Shown one piece after another: positions 62,432-64,000 of a DNA stretch of 64,000 nt. Source of the stretch: Streptomyces sp. SAT1 (GTDB taxonomy: Bacteria; Actinomycetota; Actinomycetes; Streptomycetales; Streptomycetaceae); contig NZ_CP015849.1 in the NCBI RefSeq assembly GCF_001654495.1, positions 2,494,501 through 2,558,500 on the forward strand. Reading direction: 5' to 3'. Each line of letters opens with the position of its first letter. The stretch's first letter is position 1. The position numbers and the translations under genes are program-made. Under the pieces are notes generated by a model. It was given only the letters and a program-made list of their open reading frames with translations, did no database searches and was not told where the DNA came from.

Positions 62432-63589
62432 CTACAGGCCCATGTTCTTGGCGATGATCGACTTCATGATCTCGCTGGTGCCGCCGTAGATCCGGTTCAC
62501 GCGGTTGTCGGCGTACAGACGGGCGATCGGGTACTCGTTCATGTAGCCGTAGCCGCCGTGCAGCTGGAGGCAGCGGTCGATGACGCGGTGGGCGACCTCG
62601 GTGCAGAACAGCTTGGCGGAGGCCGCCTCGGCCGGGGTCAGCTCGCCGGCGTCCAGGGCCTCGGTCGCCCGGTCGGCGACGGCCTCGGCCGCGTCCACCT
62701 CGGCCTGGCAGGCGGCCAGCTCGAACTTGGTGTTCTGGAAGTGGGCGACCGGCTTGCCGAAGACGGTGCGGTCCTGGACGTAACTCTTGGCGAACCGGAC
62801 GGCGGCCTTGGCCTGCGCGTAGGCGCCGAAGGCGATGCCCCAGCGCTCGGAGGCCAGGTTGTGGCCGAGGTAGGAGAAGCCCTTGTTCTCCTCGCCGAGC
62901 AGGTCCTCGGCCGGGACCTTGACGTCGACGAAGGCCAGCTCGGCGGTGTCGGAGGTGCGCAGGCCCAGCTTGTCCAGCTTGCGGCCGACGGAGTAGCCCT
63001 CCGACTTGGTGTCCACCGCGAACAGCGAGATACCGAAGCGGCGGTCGTCCTCCCTGGGCGCGGAGGTGCGGGCGCAGACGATGACCTTGTCGGCGTGCAC
63101 ACCGCCGGTGATGAAGGTCTTGGCGCCGTTGAGCACGTAGTGCGTGCCGTCCTCGGAGAGCTTGGCGGTGGTCTTCATGCCCGCGAGGTCGGAGCCGGTG
63201 CCCGGCTCGGTCATCGCGATGGCCCACATCTCCTCGCCGGTGACGAACTTCGGCAGGTACCGCTTCTTCTGCTCCTCGGTGGCCAGCATCTTGATGTACG
63301 GCAGGGCGAGCAGCACATGCACGCCGGAGCCGCCGAACTGCACGCCCGCGCGCGCGGTCTCCTCGTACAGGACGGCCTCGAACTTGTGGCTGTCCAGGCC
63401 CGCGCCGCCGAACTCCTCGGGCACGTTGATCCCGAAGACGCCCAGCTCGCCCAGCTTGTAGTAGAAGTCCCGGGGGGCCTGCCCGGCCGCGAACCACTCG
63501 TCGTACACCGGTACGACCTCGGCCTCGATGAAGGCGCGGAGGGTCTCCCGGAACGCCTCGTGATCCTCGTTGAACACCGTACGGCGCAC
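62432..63589 (-). CDS. Acyl-CoA dehydrogenase (branched/short-chain, AcdH-like)
   Basis: 385 residues from GTG 63589; GGAGGT is 7 nt upstream, which favours it over GTG 63598. FAD-dependent dehydrogenation of acyl-CoA: FNEDHEAFRETLRAFIEAEVVPVYDEW, ALPYIKMLATEEQKKRYLPKFVTGEEMWAIAMTEPGTGSDLAGMKTTA, HVLNGAKTFITGGVHADKVIV, QLHGGYGYMNEYPI, and catalytic Glu in YGGTSEIMKS. Very close to Streptomyces AcdH, which oxidises isobutyryl- and butyryl-CoA. Heads an operon with tesB and a CDF gene; a palindrome 30 bp upstream suggests control by the TetR gene just upstream. Confidence 0.92.
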   Translation of the reverse strand: MRRTVFNEDHEAFRETLRAFIEAEVVPVYDEWFAAGQAPRDFYYKLGELGVFGINVPEEFGGAGLDSHKFEAVLYEETARAGVQFGGSGVHVLLALPYIKMLATEEQKKRYLPKFVTGEEMWAIAMTEPGTGSDLAGMKTTAKLSEDGTHYVLNGAKTFITGGVHADKVIVCARTSAPREDDRRFGISLFAVDTKSEGYSVGRKLDKLGLRTSDTAELAFVDVKVPAEDLLGEENKGFSYLGHNLASERWGIAFGAYAQAKAAVRFAKSYVQDRTVFGKPVAHFQNTKFELAACQAEVDAAEAVADRATEALDAGELTPAEAASAKLFCTEVAHRVIDRCLQLHGGYGYMNEYPIARLYADNRVNRIYGGTSEIMKSIIAKNMGL

Positions 63590-63614
63590 GCCGCCCACCT
63601 CCGCGACCTCGACT

Positions 63615-63630
63615 GTCTAAGCGCTTGCTC
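63615..63630. promoter_or_regulatory. Palindromic site upstream of the acyl-CoA dehydrogenase gene
   Basis: CTAAGCGCTTGC with a perfect AAGCGCTT core (63619-63626), 30 bp before the start codon. It is in the right place for repression by the neighbouring TetR protein. The core is shared with the LacI sites at 35930 and 37228, so core sequence alone does not name the regulator. Confidence 0.55.
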
Positions 63631-63759
63631 ACACAAACGTACCGACGAGTACGAGGCCAGTAAAGGGCCGGGCCGGTAACGCTCGTCACGCGGGAGCGTG
63701 AGGAGCGCAGGGGGAGCACAGGGGGAGGAGTGACGGAGGGCGGGGCGCGGCCCGCCGCC

Positions 63760-63798
63760 CGGGGCGCCCCGCTCAGTCCGGGGCGCCCCGCTCAGTCC
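63760..63798. repeat. 19-bp tandem duplication at the end of the TetR gene
   Basis: The unit GGGGCGCCCCGCTCAGTCC is present twice, back to back, covering the last codons, the stop and the start of the 3' untranslated region of the TetR gene. Each copy contains a stop and the palindrome GGGGCGCCCC. Confidence 0.8.
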
Positions 63799-64000
63799 GT
63801 CGCGGGCGACGCCGCCGAGGCGAACGCGCCCCGCGCCATCCGGTGCAGCAGCTCCCCCATCGGCCCCCGCCCCGGCAGGGTCCCGCGCCGCCCCAGGTGC
63901 GGGGTCGAGTTCAGCAGCCCGAACACCGAGTGCACCGCCGAGCGCGCGGCGGACTCCGCCAGGCCGGGGTGGACCCGGCGGACCACCTCCACCCACAGCT
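63792..64000 (-). CDS. TetR-family regulator, C-terminal part (cut by window edge)
   Basis: About 69 codons of the 3' end are inside the window; the HTH is beyond the edge. The visible sequence EVVRRVHPGLAESAARSAVHSVFGLLNSTPHLGRRGTLPGRGPMGELLHRMARGAF matches the C-terminal helices of TetR regulators of fatty-acid or acyl-CoA genes. Directly upstream of, and on the same strand as, the acyl-CoA dehydrogenase operon (about 200 bp), so it is the likely repressor acting at 63615-63630. Confidence 0.8.
   Translation of the reverse strand, partial: LWVEVVRRVHPGLAESAARSAVHSVFGLLNSTPHLGRRGTLPGRGPMGELLHRMARGAFASAASPATD

Noticed and set aside
63619..63626. AAGCGCTT upstream of the acyl-CoA dehydrogenase as a LacI site
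   Set aside because: The gene neighbourhood contains a TetR regulator and no sugar gene; the core palindrome is too short to name the regulator.
1..64000. tRNA, rRNA, tmRNA or well-known riboswitches
   Set aside because: No cloverleaf, rRNA-like or recognisable riboswitch consensus was seen on either strand by reading; a covariance search was not possible.

Overview
The window is high-GC actinobacterial DNA and almost certainly a Streptomyces chromosome. Third codon positions are nearly all G or C, GTG starts are common, Shine-Dalgarno sites are AGGAGG-like, twin-arginine and Sec signal peptides are frequent, and the gene content is typical. The order copZ-copA / citA / recD2 / ribose operon / ... 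/ acyl-CoA dehydrogenase recalls, from memory, the core chromosome of the S. coelicolor group. No tRNA, rRNA or CRISPR array was seen.

Layout. 1-5.0 kb: a two-gene ABC system in which an extracytoplasmic S15-type hydrolase is fused to the ATPase, then an APC amino-acid permease. 5-8 kb: myo-inositol catabolism genes mmsA and iolC. 8-12 kb: a small HTH protein and the copZ-copA copper-efflux operon with a CsoR-type operator inside its promoter. 12.6-16.5 kb: citrate synthase and a RecD2-like helicase. 16.55-18.05 kb: an IS110-family insertion sequence sitting in a poly-G tract, with a candidate bridge-RNA region.

18.3-27.4 kb is the accessory island. It holds a Rpn-like PD-(D/E)XK nuclease gene, a set of intact and decaying immunity-like genes (SUKH-3, GNAT, a frameshifted pentapeptide-repeat gene, a gene broken by an 8-bp duplication), a 1116-residue polymorphic toxin with its overlapping presumed immunity gene, and three small WXG100/ESAT-6-like genes upstream of it. 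The toxin carries an internal RelA/SpoT-type alarmone-synthetase-like domain followed by a different C-terminal domain. This is the best candidate for an undescribed system in the window.

27.7-38.7 kb: a complete ribose operon (LacI regulator, RbsA, an RbsC-RbsB fusion, RbsK, RbsD), then a divergent LacI regulator and three-gene sugar-derivative operon (Gfo/Idh/MocA dehydrogenase, DHDPS-like aldolase/dehydratase, TIM-barrel isomerase) of unknown substrate. 38.9-47.9 kb: a frameshifted secreted I36-type protein, a RibD/DHFR-like reductase, another TIM-barrel isomerase, a GNAT, an EamA/LysR divergent pair, a Tat-exported GH3 glycosidase, an S28-type peptidase and a small secreted protein.

48-64 kb: a fused heterodimer-type ABC exporter, a secreted phytase-like esterase, a secreted beta-lactamase-fold hydrolase, two unknown genes, an agmatinase/guanidinobutyrase plus TPP-enzyme operon beside a divergent PucR regulator, an unknown conserved gene, and a tight operon of acyl-CoA dehydrogenase, TesB thioesterase and CDF transporter behind the 3' end of a TetR regulator. 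The gene pairs with ATGA/GTGA overlaps (ABC pair, ribose operon, sugar operon, guanidino operon, toxin cassette) are likely translationally coupled.
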